This document shows positions 34,851 to 48,262 of a DNA stretch of 64,000 nucleotides, one piece after another. This DNA is from Pseudorasbora parva. Lineage: Eukaryota; Chordata; Actinopteri; Cypriniformes; Gobionidae. The DNA lies in assembly GCF_024679245.1 (NCBI RefSeq), contig NC_090188.1, positions 40,355,992 to 40,419,991 on the forward strand. Reading direction: 5' to 3'. Numbering within the stretch: position 1 is the first letter of the stretch; the number at the start of each line of letters is the position of its first letter. A model generated the notes under the pieces. The model ran no database searches. It was not told the origin of the DNA and saw only the letters and a program-made list of their open reading frames with translations. A program made the position numbers and the translations under genes.

Positions 34851-35262
34851 CACAATGCACCACTTCCGGGATCAGAACGCCGCCTTATTATTGGTCAGCT
34901 CCTGCGTCAGCTTCACACGCATATGTCACAGCGTCACATAAGAACAGCGTCTGCCAATGGTGAGTCTGCATTCTGACGTAGAACCCGGCAGCGCTGTTTT
35001 TTTGTGCACAAAAAGTATTCTTGTCATTTCATAACATTCACACAAGTCACATGGGCGGTTTTAACAAAGTCTTTCCTACCTTCCTGGACCTTGAAAGTTT
35101 TCATTAAATTGCTGTCAATGGAGGGTCAGAGAGCTCTCGGATTTTATTAGAAATATCTTCATTTGTGTTCTGACGATGAACGAAGGTCTTACAGGTTTGG
35201 AACGACATGAGGGTGAGTTAATAATGACAGAATTTAACATTTTGGGTGAAATATCCTTTTAA

Positions 35263-36021
35263 TACTGCAGTGCTTAGCAACATGCTAACATTATTCAAAT
35301 GGATTGTGCGTTTAATCTCCACACAATGCTCCAAATGTAGTTCAGAATTTGTCCTTCATTGTCTGTTGGGTTACATTTTATTTAGGAGGCTGCTTAGAAA
35401 AATGCTGGCAGTTATAATGAGCAGAAAGAGGTGACTAAGGACCTATTGTACTCTATCAATGCCACTTTTCAGGATGGAGGTTAAAGAAAGATTGAAGTGG
35501 AATTGAATCAAGTTATCCTCCATCTGATATCGGACCACATCTGATGAAAAGGGCAATTATGTTGTCACAATCAAGGGGAGTTCAAGGCGGAAATTGAGGA
35601 AAAGTTTGATCAGATCCTGAAGTGAAGCTCAAACCCAACCGGCACAGAGAAAATCACCTTAAACTACGAAATGAAAATGCTTAATAGCTCTCACCCAAGG
35701 TTGCACCGGAGACTCCTGCAGGAATAGGATCTGTTATCTACTGTAGGTTTGGACAAAGGGCGGGAGTCTGGGGTTTATTTGCTTGACTTTTTTATTCTGA
35801 TTGTAAAGATGCACTCAGGGGGTTCTGGAATACCTGTAGAAAGCTATCCGCTAACAATCCCATTAATCTCAAGGCCAGATGCTCTATTGGTTCAGGATCC
35901 TCCTGAGGTGTGAACTTAGAAATATTCCACTCATTTCTCTCAGTTCTGAACTGGTTTTGAGCCAATTATTAGCCATAAATGACCAATCACATTATATAGA
36001 ACTTTGAATATTAGTGATATG
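35263..36021. other. No feature recognised
   Basis: Ordinary composition with short open frames only. Confidence 0.35.
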
Positions 36022-36660
36022 GGTAACACTTTACAATGCAGGTGCACTAATATCCATTAATTCATGCTTAACTAATGCACAGATAATCATGAGTTAATGT
36101 ATTACTAATGGTGAACTAACCCATTTATTAATGATTACTGCATCAGCAACTAATGAAGAGTCTACATGATTAATAGATTAAGTTATCGTTAAATTGTTAT
36201 TAGTTAAATGTGTCATAATGTATTAATTATTTGATAACATATTATATTAACTAATCATGTAAATTAATGTGTTAATTACCACAACGGGTCAGATGCATTT
36301 CAGCTTCCAGTTGTCTGCTTTAATTATTCATCAGCTAATGATTTATAAAGGTATCATTATGTTATGACTTTAATTGTTGGGACACAGACTATTAGCTAAT
36401 TCAAAATTAATATAAAACCCATAACCACAATTACATATTACTTAATCAATAAGTTCATTAATACATTATGATATATTTAACTAAAAACAATTTAATGATA
36501 ACTTAATTTATTAATCATGTAGACTCTCCATTAGTTGCTGATGCAGTAATCATTAATAAATGGGTTAGTTCACCATTAGTAATACATTAACTCATGATTA
36601 TCTGTGCATTAGTTAAGCATTAATTAATGCCTATTAGTGCACCCGTATTGTAAAGTGTTA
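36022..36660. mobile_element. MITE with very long inverted terminal repeats
   Basis: It starts GGTAACACTTTACAATGCAG and ends CCGTATTGTAAAGTGTTA. The inverted match extends inward roughly 180 bp through GTGCACTAAT, AACTAATGCACAGATAATCA and CATTTATTAATGATTACTG. The whole element is therefore nearly foldback. A truncated copy lies at 58592-59000 inside a hAT. Confidence 0.9.
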
Positions 36661-36959
36661 TTTGATTTAGATTTTAGATGATTTTTCGACCTGTAGATCA
36701 TGCAGTCACTGCATCTGTACCAGGAAGGGCTAACGGGCCATGCTAACCTGCCAAACCCTGCTTTGCACAAGGTTCAACACCTGACAACAAACTCAAGCTC
36801 ATTTTTTTCTGCATCTGAAATCATATGATCTCTGATCTACATATTTTGAGCAAGTAATTACATTGTGAGCACTGAAAGAATGGTTTATCAATATAGCAGG
36901 CTATGAATGTGTGAAGTCTCAAAGATCGTTTTAATTGTGAGCGTGTGGGGGTTGTGCAA
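36661..36959. other. Short spacer, no feature
   Basis: Nothing recognised between the two neighbouring MITEs. Confidence 0.4.
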
Positions 36960-37652
36960 CGGTGTTTTGCCGAATTCCGACCCCTGCCAAATTATTTCCC
37001 CCCTAGTACTTGTAGGTTTAGGGTTAGTTATGGGGGATGGGGTTCGGATTAGGGGTGGGGTTAGGATTAGTTATGGGGATGGGGCTAGGATTAGGATTAG
37101 GGGTGGGGTTAGGATTAGTTATGGGGGATGGGCTAGGATTAGGATTAGTTATGGGGGAGGGGCTAGGATTAGGGGTGGGGTTAGGATTAGTTATGGGGGA
37201 TGGGCTAGGATTAGGATTAGTTATGGGGGAGGGGCTAGGATTAGGGGTGGGGTTAGGATTAGTTATGGGGGATGGGGTTAGGATTAGGATTAGGGGTGGG
37301 GTTAGGATTAGTTATGGGGGATGGGCTAGGATTAGGATTAGTTATGGGGGATGGGGCTAGGATTAGGGGTGGGGTTAGGATTAGTTATGGGGAGGGGTTA
37401 GGATTAGGGGTGGAGTTAGGATTAGTTATGGGGGATGGGGTTAGGATTAGGATTAGGGGTGGGGTTAGGATTAGTTATGGGGGATGGGGCTAGGATTAGG
37501 GGTGGGGTTAGGATTAGTTATGAGGGAGGGGTTAGGATTAGTTATGGGGGAGGGGTTAGGATTAGTGGTGAGGTTCGGATTAGGTAATCAGGTAGTGACT
37601 TCAACAAGGGGGGTAATAATTTAGCAGGGGGTCGAAATTCGGCACAATACCG
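36960..37652. mobile_element. MITE enclosing a G-rich minisatellite
   Basis: The left edge, GGTGTTTTGCCGAATTCCGA, and the reverse complement of the right edge, GGTATTGTGCCGAATTTCGA, are inverted partners for over 40 bp, continuing through CCCCTGCCAAATTATT and CCCCCTGCTAAATTATT. No clear flanking duplication was found. Nearly all of the interior is minisatellite. Confidence 0.8.
37014..37590 (+). repeat. G-rich minisatellite
   Basis: Irregular alternation of GGGGTTAGGATTAG, TTATGGGGGATGGGG and CTAGGATTAGGGGTG modules. The plus strand is strongly G-rich with runs of three to five G every few bases, so it could form G-quadruplexes. The repeat produces glycine-rich open frames on plus, which are artefacts. 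Confidence 0.95.
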
Positions 37653-39096
<1,444 letters not shown>

Positions 39097-40403
39097 TGAG
39101 GCTACAATAAAACAAAATATGCATTCTGGGAGCCCGGTCTTTCTGAAGTAAAGTCTCCTTTACTTATTCCATGATAGTAAGTTGGAAAATTGGCATACAT
39201 GCAATTGAACAGCCTAACACATAAAATGCTGAAGAAAATTACTATTGGTCATATGACCAAGTAAGTTTTTACTAAAATACTGTTAAACTTGATTGGACAA
39301 TTTGATTAATCAGTTTATGTTGCAATCCTAATTTGCATTCAGCATTAGTTTTGTTCGCTGCTCTGTGACCCTTACCCATTAGCTGAGAACCACTGATTCA
39401 GAAAACATTGATGTTACAGGATACTTGTCAATAACTTGTTTCCAGTTTGAACAATAGCAGTAACTCTGTTCCTATGATCATTTTCAAATTCTGATAGGTA
39501 AGTCAAACATGATGATTTCAGTATTCATACAAACCAAACTTTTTAAGAGGGTGAAGACTATTCTGTCAGAATTTTTTTTTAAATAGTTTTCAGTGCTTTT
39601 TAAAAAGTGGAGCAGAACTGCATGAATTATTCAACATGCAAAAAAACAAAAAAACATACAAAATAACAAACACAGCCCTAATAATTCTTGAATTAGAGTA
39701 CATAGAGGATTCAGCGCATTACTTAAAGTCACTTATGAAATAAAAATTGGACAATTCTTATGTTTCTTTATTCTTTATATAATAACAGTATTTATTATAA
39801 ATCTCTTATCTGTGCACATATTTATTTTATTAATATTCCCACATAATCTTGAATCAGAATAACTTCCCCTTCCTCTTGCAGCAACATCTCTTCTCTTCTT
39901 TAATGACGAGGACGGGGCAAACCTGTTTTCACAGGAGACCTGCCAATAGCAAACCTTGGACAAAATTAAGCCTTGTCACATTTAGTTTGTTCCAGAAGTA
40001 AAGATAATCACAACTTTAACATGAATGAGTATTACTTTACTGTATGATCAATTTTTTATTTTTAGACCAAAAGAAAAGACTTTTGGACAAATACTGTATG
40101 TTTAGGTATGTTGCACACACTTGATATAAATACTCCAGTAATAGGGTGTGCTAGAAACAGCTGATAGACTTTAAAAAAGATCCCGTAGGGTTTTCAGTAG
40201 ACATGAAAAACACATTTTGCATTTCTCTCTTTTCTGACACGTAGGGCGCTTCACAGTATGCGTTCTTGTCTCTACTTGTGTTCTCATGGACTTGTGAATT
40301 ATCATCAGTCACTGACCAAGTACTGTTCCAATTCAAAGTTCACATCTAGCCAAGTACAGTGCACGGGTTAGGGTGTGTCCTTGATCCATCCCTTTTATCG
40401 AGG
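39097..40403. other. No gene recognised
   Basis: AT-rich sequence; no terminal repeats or domain-bearing frame found. Confidence 0.35.
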
Positions 40404-40408
40404 GTAAT

Positions 40409-40470
<62 letters not shown>
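40404..40470 (+). repeat. (ATA)n microsatellite, LINE tail
   Basis: A pure trinucleotide tract of about 65 bp that is the 3' tail of the minus-strand LINE. Confidence 0.97.
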
Positions 40471-40603
40471 ATTTTATTTGTAATGCACTTTATATTAAAA
40501 AAATCTCAAAGAACTACAGAATTAAAACAATACAACAACAATAAATAAATAAGTAAATAAATAAAATAAAACAAATAAAACTGAAAAATTAAGAAGTAAC
40601 AAA

Positions 40604-42555
40604 TCAATTAAAAGCTCTGCTAAAAAAATGGGGTTTAACACCACACTTAAAAGCATTTGCAGTCTGTGGGGTCCGCAGGTGGTCAGGGAGAGCATTCCAC
40701 AGACTGGGGGCTGCAGAGCAGAAGGCCCGATCTCCCATAGTACAGTTTGATCGTGGGAGTTTTAAGAAGGTACATTGAAACAGAGAGGCCTTTACGTGGG
40801 GATGTTTTTGTGGTAAGGAGTTCCTTGAGTTAGAAGGGTGCGTCACTATGGATGCACTGGTGGGTAAGGAGAGAGATCTTATACTCGATCCTGAACAACA
40901 CAGAAAGCCAGTGGAGTGATTTGAGAATGGGGGTGATATGGTCATATTTGCGCACCCTCATGAGGATCCTAGCAGCACTGTTCTGAATACATTGCAGCTT
41001 CTGGAGGTTTTTGCTTGGGATGCTGATAAGGAGCGCATTGCAGTAGTCCAGCCTGGAGGAGATAAAGGCGTGGACAACTTCTCCGCATCAGCCAGTGATA
41101 GAATGGGACGAAGTTTGGCAATGTTTCTGAGGTGGAAGAAGGAGGTCTTTCACAGGTGTTTGATGTGGGCTTCAAAAGTAAGCTGCGATTCCATTCTGAC
41201 CCCCAGATTGGTGACTGAAGTGGAAAGTGGAATGACCTGATCAGAGAAAGCAATGCTGGTGATAACCGATTTCCAGACCTGAGCCTTGGGGGACACCGCA
41301 GGTGACATTGTGTGACAGGGATGTAGCTTCTCCCAGCGCAACATATTTAGTTCTCCCATTGAGATAAGAAGAAAACCAGTTGTGGACCGAGTCAGAGAGA
41401 CCTATGGTGGTAATGTAAACGGTGAAGGAGGATGTTTTGATCAACAGTATCAAAAGCTGCAGTTAAGTCCAGGAGGATGAGAGAGGATGGGGAACCAGCA
41501 TCTGCCGCCATCAATAGATCGTTTGTGACCCTGACCAAAGCTGTTCTGTGCTGTGTCCTGAGCGGAAACCAGACTGAAATTTCTCATATAGATTGTTTTG
41601 CTCCAAATGGACCTGAAGCTGTGCAGCAACACCTTTTTCCAGCACCTTAGAGAGGTATAGGAGGTTGGAGATGGGCCTGTAGTTGTCAATAACATCTGGG
41701 TCTAAAGTGGGTTTTTTAAGAATTAGTCTGATGATAGCAGTTTTTAGAGATGAAGGAACATGGACAGCCTGGAGGGAATTATTAATAATCTTGGTTATAA
41801 AGGGACTTAAGAAACAGAGGTTAGATTTATCCAAGGCTGTGGGAAATGGATCCCGTGCAGAGGTGGATGGTTTCATTTTTCTGATGATGTCCTCAACTGC
41901 TGCTGTGTGATGATGGAGAAGCAGCAGAGATGTTGGAAGGTCCCTGGCTGTGGATCAGCAGACAGGACAGGCAGAGCGGAGGTGCTAGATAGGACCAAGT
42001 GGATGTTGTCTACTTTGTTCCTAAAAAAGGTCATGAACTTATTGCACCTCTCTTCTGTGGCTTCTGAAAAAGAGTGAGTTTGTGGTTTGAGGATGTGATT
42101 AATAGTGGAGAAAAGCTTCTTGGAGCTTTCAGGGTTATTTTTGATGATGCAAGAGTAGAACTGAGACTGAGCATCTCTCAAGGACCTTGCGTAGGCCTTC
42201 TGATGATCTCTATAGGCTTGCCTATGAACAGTGAGTCCTGAGAGCTTGAGGCGCCTCTCAAGTACACGCCCAACCATCTTCATCTTACGCAGTTCGCTGG
42301 TGTACCAGAGGGCTGAGCGCGAGAAGGTGACCATTCTAGTTTTGACAGGCCCGTGAAGATCTAGAAGGCTGCTCAGAGACTGGTTGTAGAAGTCAACTGA
42401 CTCCGTGACTGAGGAGAGATCAGCAGAGGAAGTGTCTTAACGTGTCTTGGTTCATCTTTTTCAGGTTCCTGAAGCAAATTTGATCCATCGAGACGTGAGA
42501 TCGAGAAGGACTGAAGCTTAGATATCAGGGTATTATTCACAAAAAAGACAAGCAA
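40604..42555 (-). pseudogene. LINE ORF2 (reverse transcriptase) pseudogene
   Basis: In order on minus: a pre-RT region with LWYTSELRKMK and KLFSTINHILKPQTHS (about 42334-41900); RT start with NYRPISNLLYLSKVLEK and FRSGHSTEQ (about 41700-41540); WFSSYLNGRTKYV and CGVPQGS (about 41370-41280). A jump to TSVTNLGVRMESQLTF omits the segment that normally carries the catalytic YxDD. The C-terminus has AAPSLWNALPDHLR. Multiple frameshifts are present. It cannot encode an active polymerase. Confidence 0.88.
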
Positions 42556-42624
42556 AAGAAGTCACAAGGGGCAGTCAAAAAAACTTAGAGGGCAATAACA
42601 CAATGTCAACACACAAGACAAACT

Positions 42625-43415
42625 CAATGGACTGGATTTGACTGATGGGCTGGGTTGGACTGGACTGGATTGCTAGGCTGGACTGGATTGCTAGGCTGGA
42701 CTGGATTGCTGGGCTTGGCTTGACTGGATTACTAGACTGGACTGGACTGGATTGCTGGGCTGGATAACTGGACTGGCTGGATTGTTGGGTTGGACTGGAT
42801 TGCTGGGCTGGGATGGACTGGATAACTAGACTGGACTGCATTGCTGGGCCGGGTTGGACTGGATTACTGGACTGGATTGGATTGCTGGGCTTGACTGGAT
42901 TACTAAACTGGACTGGATTGCTGGGCTGGATAACTGGACTGGACTGGATTGTTGGGCTGGACTGGATTACTGGACTGGATTGCTGGGCTGCATAACTGGA
43001 CTGGACTGGATTACTGGACTGGATTGGATTTCTTGGCTGGACTGGATTACTGGACTGGACAGGATTGCTGGACTGGACTGGATTGCTGGACTGGACTGGA
43101 CTGGATTACTGTACTGGACTGGACTGGACTGGACTGGACTGCTGGGCTAGACTGGACTGGATTACTGGACTGGATTGGATTTCTTGGCTGGACTGGATTA
43201 CTGGACTGGACTGGATTGCTGGACTGGACTGGATTGCTGGGCTGGACTGGACTGGACTGGACTGGATTGCTTGGCTGGGCTGGATTGATGGGTTGGATTC
43301 CTAGACTGGACTAGAATTGATTGATGGGCTGGGCATGACTGGATTTTGGGGCTGGATTGGACTGGTTTGGATTGCTGGACTCAACTGGGCTGGACTGGGT
43401 GGAAGGAACTGATGC
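42625..43415 (+). repeat. Pentamer-based CTGGA minisatellite
   Basis: About 790 bp built from CTGGA-type pentamers arranged as loosely 15-25-bp higher units such as CTGGACTGGATTGCTGGG and TTACTGGACTGG. There is strand asymmetry (G and T on plus). It generates artificial WTGLDW-type open frames on plus and QSSP-type frames on minus. Confidence 0.95.
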
Positions 43416-44023
43416 AGAACTGACAACGGACAGACAAGACTGACTGACTGGAAAACATGAAAAGTTAGGAAGGTTAAATAGGAAAAACCCCAAAAGAGTA
43501 ATGAGAGAGGGCAGGTGAACCAAATGAACTAATAAACATCACAAAAGGACCGTGTTCCTGAAGTCAGTAATCACACAACACTGGACACATGGCTACAGGA
43601 CAAGCAACTGAAAAGGCCTACAATTCTTTCTTACTTAAAAATAAAAAAGCGCTGAAGTACACACTCAATCTGTCGGCGAGACAGTTATTGCCCAATAAAA
43701 GAGAGTAAGCCATAGTGATAGCTCACTTTTAAAGGGTTGGTTCACCTTAAATGCCCTTTTTTCTTTTTCAGACGACAAAAGGAGAAATTGCTAAAAATGT
43801 CCCACTTGTGCTTGTCCTTATAATGGCAGGGAATATCAACGAGCATCAAGGTTTAAAAAGACAAAAAAGTATCCCAGAATGATCCCATGTCAAACATGTC
43901 GCATATATTCCACGTGTTCTGTGGGTATACAGTAGGGTTTGGTGAAAAACGAACTGAAATGTAATGCATTATTAAACTAAAATCCTGACCTTGGCCATTG
44001 GTCTTCTATGCTCAACTGCACAT

Positions 44024-44629
44024 TCATGAGACTCTGTTAGTGCTACAGTTCACTCTGACTCACCCAGACAAACAGAAATCAAGAATAATACAAAGATGAC
44101 ATGACATTTAAACCATGTACTTTCTTCACTGAGGGGAATATATCTGTGGGGTTTCGTCAAACAAGACGTTATTTCTCTCAGGACCACTATCGTCAAAGAT
44201 GATTGACAATTAGCATATAATTTGAATTGGCGGGATGTTTTTGTTCTGGGCAAATACTCCCTAATGTATTTCAGATATTATAAATGTTCAATATTTTATA
44301 TGACGAGCGGAGGAGCCGAGGATGGTAATTAGCTCATGGGCAATGCGATAAGCTGCTGATAATACTGATAGACCTCATGGATGCTGGGATAGGCGTCGTA
44401 ATCCTATCAGTAGACGTGGATCAGCTGAGAGTCAATCTTGACTGATGTGACTTGTCATTCTGACTGACAACCGGAGATATTTAACTTGCTGAAGAAAGTA
44501 CACAGTTGCTTTTTGGGGATTTTGTCGTTGTGTTTCATGCTGCATTTTTATAAATCTTGATTTATCACAACTTGTGTGCTTTTTCTGGGTGAGTCGGAGT
44601 GAACTGTGGGACTAACAGAGTCTCATGAG
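44024..44629. mobile_element. MITE with about 45-bp inverted ends
   Basis: The left arm is TCATGAGACTCTGTTAGTG, ACAGTTCACTCTGACTCACC, CAGA. The right arm is its inverse, ending TGGGACTAACAGAGTCTCATGA. The outermost TCATGA is itself palindromic, so the exact edge and duplication cannot be separated. No coding potential is supported. Confidence 0.85.
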
Positions 44630-44639
44630 ACATACTCTT

Positions 44640-44810
44640 CAAAATAAAGGTTCTTTGGCTGGGTGTATGGTTCCATGAAGAACCTTTAATATCCAAAGAA
44701 CCTTTCCAAAAGGTTCTTTAGACTATACAATGGTTAGAAAAAATGGTTCTTTAAAGAACCTTTCACAAAACAAATAGTTCTTCTATGGCAACTTTATTTT
44801 TACTGGCCAA
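44640..44810. mobile_element. AAGAACC/GGTTCTT hairpin MITE
   Basis: AAAGGTTCTTTGGCTGGG, GGTTCCATGAAGAACC, CAAAGAACCTTTCC and GGTTCTTTAAAGAACC form a set of nested hairpins. I recall this as a very common short fish MITE. Confidence 0.65.
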
Positions 44811-45069
44811 GGCCAGGATTTGATTTTCGTTATAATACATCGTTTTTTGTTTTAAACAAACACCTGGAATATGTGACGTGTAGCATCGGACCATTATGTG
44901 ATACTTTTGCGTTAAAACAAAACAAAAAAAAACACAATTCACTCTCATTATATGGAGTGCAAACAGGACTTTCATTTCTCCTTTTGTTGTCCAAAAAAAT
45001 AAAGAAGGGCATACAGCATTAGAAAAATACAAGAATTGGTTTCCATTTTAGGGTGAATTAAGCCTTTAA

Positions 45070-46259
45070 AAGCAATTCTTTCTTGCAGGTTTTTGGTCTC
45101 ATGGAATATCTTTAATCACAAACTCGCCAGTGTGATCTTTAACCAGAGGTCATGGATAAAGCGATTTCACAATGCCCCCCATATTTGCTATTGTTAAAAA
45201 GTACCCATAGCCCTGCAGTCACAGAACCATCAAATAATGCAGTATTATCTCAATAGTATTTTATCTGCCCCCTCTAGAGTGCGACAGCATAACTTAGTTA
45301 AAGTTGAGCAGTTAGTCAGAAATCAAGAATCGTGCCAGATGTGCCTCATGCTCCATACAACCCGAGGACTAGTATGTACTTAACTCTGTTTGCAGATTTG
45401 CGGTAAGAAAGGATTCATCATAATGCACTAAAATCAATAATGTGAGAGTATGTCAGAATAAATCAAATATAACAATTTATTATTAGTCAGGTAAATGTAT
45501 CATGCCAATTACATAATCACTTCATAAGATAATTCATACATAACAATGTATCAAATGCTCTGAAGTAAAGAGTAAAAGATTTGTGCCCTGACCCTTCAGC
45601 AGCATCTCCTTATTGAGGACAGGAGGTAAAGATCATTTGGCGTAGAACCACTACACACAAAATATCTTTTAACTCTTAAAACATTTGTTACCTTTTGCTT
45701 TAATTCTTTGGGAAAGAGACCGTTGTACCAGAGACATTTCAAATAATACCAAACATGTACATCAACTCAGTGGGATTTCGTCTTGGATGGTAGTGGTAAT
45801 TTCACAAGATTTTCAGAGAGAGTTCAGATGTTAATTTCCTTTGTTTTCTCAGAGAGTTGCCATATCTTACAGATCTTACAGTTTTCTTCATTCTCACAAC
45901 CTTTCATGATTATCTTGTATTTGCCACTATCTTTTTATTGTTGTTTGAATTACTGAGGAAGGGAGGGAAGATACCAAATGACTTGTGGGACTTATAAAAA
46001 AATGAAATAATTATTTTAATTTTGAAGGTACCTGTTGGGACAATGCAACAAGGTAGTGTGGTGTGTGTGTGTGTGTGCATGGGAACAGGAAAAAATTGCC
46101 GATGACACCACAGAGAATCTTAAACCGGACTGAAATATCTGGACTGAAAGAGTAGATCTAAACATAAAAGTTGCGTGTGGGAGTGGGAAGAAATGTAACT
46201 ATTTTTAGCAGGAGTGGGACTGAACAATCAATCCAGTACTCATTTCCACTGTGTAGGCT
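45070..46259. other. No gene recognised; short (GT)n at about 46056-46078
   Basis: Ordinary sequence with one short dinucleotide tract. Confidence 0.35.
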
Positions 46260-46818
46260 AGGGTAAACGTACCTATTAAGCTCACCAAAATCTACATTGA
46301 GACATTTTAGTGCACAGGGTATTGGCTTTAGTACAAGAAGTTATGTAAAAATAAAAGATTAATTCTCTCACAAAATAACATTTTATTTTATTTTAAACGA
46401 CAAAGGCATTTCAATTAAGATATACATCATTACATGTAAAAAGTCTGGCTGTGCTTAATGGGTTTATGTTTGTAACCTTTACACCCCTGTTCCCATTAAG
46501 CTCACAATTTGTTTTTATTTATTTATTTATTTATTTAAAACACCATTTTTAAAGAATAATTTTATAAAGATTAACTTGAAGTGAAAACCATCAGTTCATA
46601 TTTAAAGTCTGTTTATGAAGTATTTACGTAGACTTTCAATCTATGTCAGTGTGGATGAGCTTAAAGAAGCACACTGAGCTTTATTGAAACAGTAAACATT
46701 TTATTTTATAACGTTAAATTTAAAATGACAATTTTGCTAAATAAATAATCTAGGTCATGTATTGAGTTCATAAATATTTAAAATCAACAACTATTATTTA
46801 AAATGTCTATGAAATTAT

Positions 46819-47890
46819 TAGGGCTGTGTATTGCCAAGACTCTGGCGATACAATACGTATCACGATACAGGGGTTACGATACGATACTGCAATATAAGAT
46901 ACGATATTGCAATATATTGCGATATTGTAAGAGAGGCAATATATTGCGATATTTCTTCTTTGTGTGTTTTTGTTTTTTATAATTTAAAAGAATAAAGAAC
47001 ACAACCATAAGCCTAAAACACGAGACAAAGTATTTTATTTAATTAATACAGTATCATTTATATCACTAATCATATGCAATGTGCAATCTAAGTTAAGGGA
47101 AATGTAAAGTGACTGCAGGATTCTTTATGTGTATATGTTTTAAAGGTTCACAGTATAGCAGTGGCTATTTAACAACAGGAAGTGCAGTCCATTTCATGAC
47201 TGAATGACTGTTTGTTTTATATTTAACACAGGAGCCCCGATCACACAGAACACGTTTTTGCAGCGAGTTGCGCCTTTTTTGAATGGATTTCGTTTGGCTG
47301 AGAGCGTTATGCGCGCTGCTTATGCGCCCTGGGCACCTCGCGTTTTTGAAGGAGCACTGCGAGCGCATGAAGTTGAAAAAAGTCAACTCTCTGAGCAGAA
47401 AAGCACGCAACATCATCGCGCTTATTTTCTTTTGTGTTAAGATTTTAAGCGAGCTCTCTGTTTCAATGTGTTTCCCGAGTATTAGATTATAACTTGGCCT
47501 ATTTTGCAAACAAAATGATTCTTGTCGATTTCCTTAGTGGCTTCTTTATAGCTGAAGCCAACATGAGTCCACACTTCAGCTCTGTATACTGCAGGAGCGG
47601 GATAATGCTATCGTCTTGAGAGCTGGGTTTGCTAATGTAAACAAAAGTGATGCACGCACTTTTACCTTGCGCTTCTCCGGCTCCGCGTCCGTTATACGTT
47701 CTGAGATAACACTGCCATCTAGCGGTTGGGTGTTATACAGTCTGTGGTTTAAACCAAACACAAAGCCACAAATCTTGGATCTAAATAAATAAATATATAA
47801 ATATCGATACAGCGTTTTTGAGAATCGATACAGTATCGCCAAACATAATATCGCGATATTCACGTGTATCGATATTTTCTTACACCCCTA
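46819..47890. mobile_element. hAT element with perfect 8-bp target duplication
   Basis: The termini are TAGGGCTGTGTATTG and TTTCTTACACCCCTA, flanked by GAAATTAT at 46811-46818 and 47891-47898. The subterminal blocks are full of CGATAC and GATATTGCAATA words in both orientations. No readable transposase; a distinct GC-richer insert may occupy about 47230-47420. Confidence 0.95.
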
Positions 47891-48069
47891 GAAATTATAC
47901 TTTTTCTTATTGATGTCTCACTGAAGCTCTGAGTTTCATAGTTGTGCATCCTTTAAAGGTAGGGTAGGTAGTAGGGCTGGGACAACGCGTCGATGACGTC
48001 GACGCAAAATTTGCGCGTCGATTCGTCAGGCGCAAAATAAAGATGGCTGTGCCGGAGAGTAGTAGCAAC

Positions 48070-48132
48070 CATAGATATACATAATAAAGTATATTATGTA
48101 ATTAAGTATATTATTTATTATGTATATCTATG
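48070..48132. mobile_element. 63-bp palindromic micro-insertion with its own 8-bp duplication
   Basis: The ends CATAGATATACATAATAAA and its exact complement are 19 bp each, with an AT-rich, partly symmetric centre. GTAGCAAC sits on both sides (48062-48069, 48133-48140). An 8-bp duplication indicates hAT-type transposition of an extremely short MITE. It lies within the hAT at 47972-49156. Confidence 0.85.
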
Positions 48133-48192
48133 GTAGCAACACGAGTGGCTCCTCAGACTTTCAGAAGTGCAAGGCTTGCGGGTTGGCGCGAG

Positions 48193-48262
48193 GCGCGCAC
48201 GGAGCAAGCGCTCTTAACACAGGCATGCGCGCATGTGTTAAGAGAGCTTGCTCCGTGCGCGC
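48193..48262. repeat. Strong hairpin inside a hAT
   Basis: GCGCGCACGGAGCAAGC then CTCTTAACACA pairs with TGTGTTAAGAG then GCTTGCTCCGTGCGCGC. The arms are about 29 bp, with one opposed mismatch and a 12-nt GC-rich loop. It may be a subterminal transposase-binding or self-priming structure, or a small nested insert. Confidence 0.85.

Larger units (their letters stand above)
33128..35262 (+). mobile_element. Family D TTAA MITE with two nested elements
   Basis: The ends are TTAAAGGGTTAGAAACAC and TTGGGTGAAATATCCTTTTAA, degraded relative to the copy at 12929-14354. Shared interior words include ACGACTTTATTCA and GAACGACATGAGGGTGAG. It has been entered by a hAT (33209-34095) and by a family A MITE (34282-34850), so it is older than both. 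Confidence 0.8.
40404..42620 (-). mobile_element. L2/CR1-like LINE, 5'-truncated and internally deleted
   Basis: On minus, coding from about 42555 to 40604 is followed by a short 3' region and an (ATT)n tail at 40404-40470, typical of L2-type elements. Coding pieces appear in the right order in several frames. The 5' side ends near 42620, where a pentamer-based minisatellite begins, so the endonuclease region is missing. The same 3' end is found at 30796-30905. Confidence 0.9.
43729..45069 (+). mobile_element. Family D-like TTAA element with nested MITEs
   Basis: The left edge is TTAAAGGGTTGGTTCACC and the right edge TTTTAGGGTGAATTAAGCC then TTTAA. These are complementary with several mismatches and share the family D start. 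It encloses the MITE at 44024-44629 and the hairpin at about 44640-44810. Boundaries are less certain than for the other D copies. Confidence 0.5.

Noticed and set aside
36907..37493. Glycine-rich plus-strand frames
   Set aside because: They arise from the G-rich minisatellite and change frame with it; no domain.
42575..43314. QSSP-type minus frames and WTGLDW-type plus frames
   Set aside because: Artefacts of the CTGGA pentamer array.
44050..44253. Minus frame with a hydrophobic, signal-peptide-like segment
   Set aside because: It lies inside a MITE with 45-bp inverted ends and no gene-like flanks; hydrophobicity alone is not evidence.
47204..47509. Overlapping frames on both strands inside the hAT at 46819-47890
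   Set aside because: They overlap each other on opposite strands in a repeat-like GC-richer patch and show no transposase motif.
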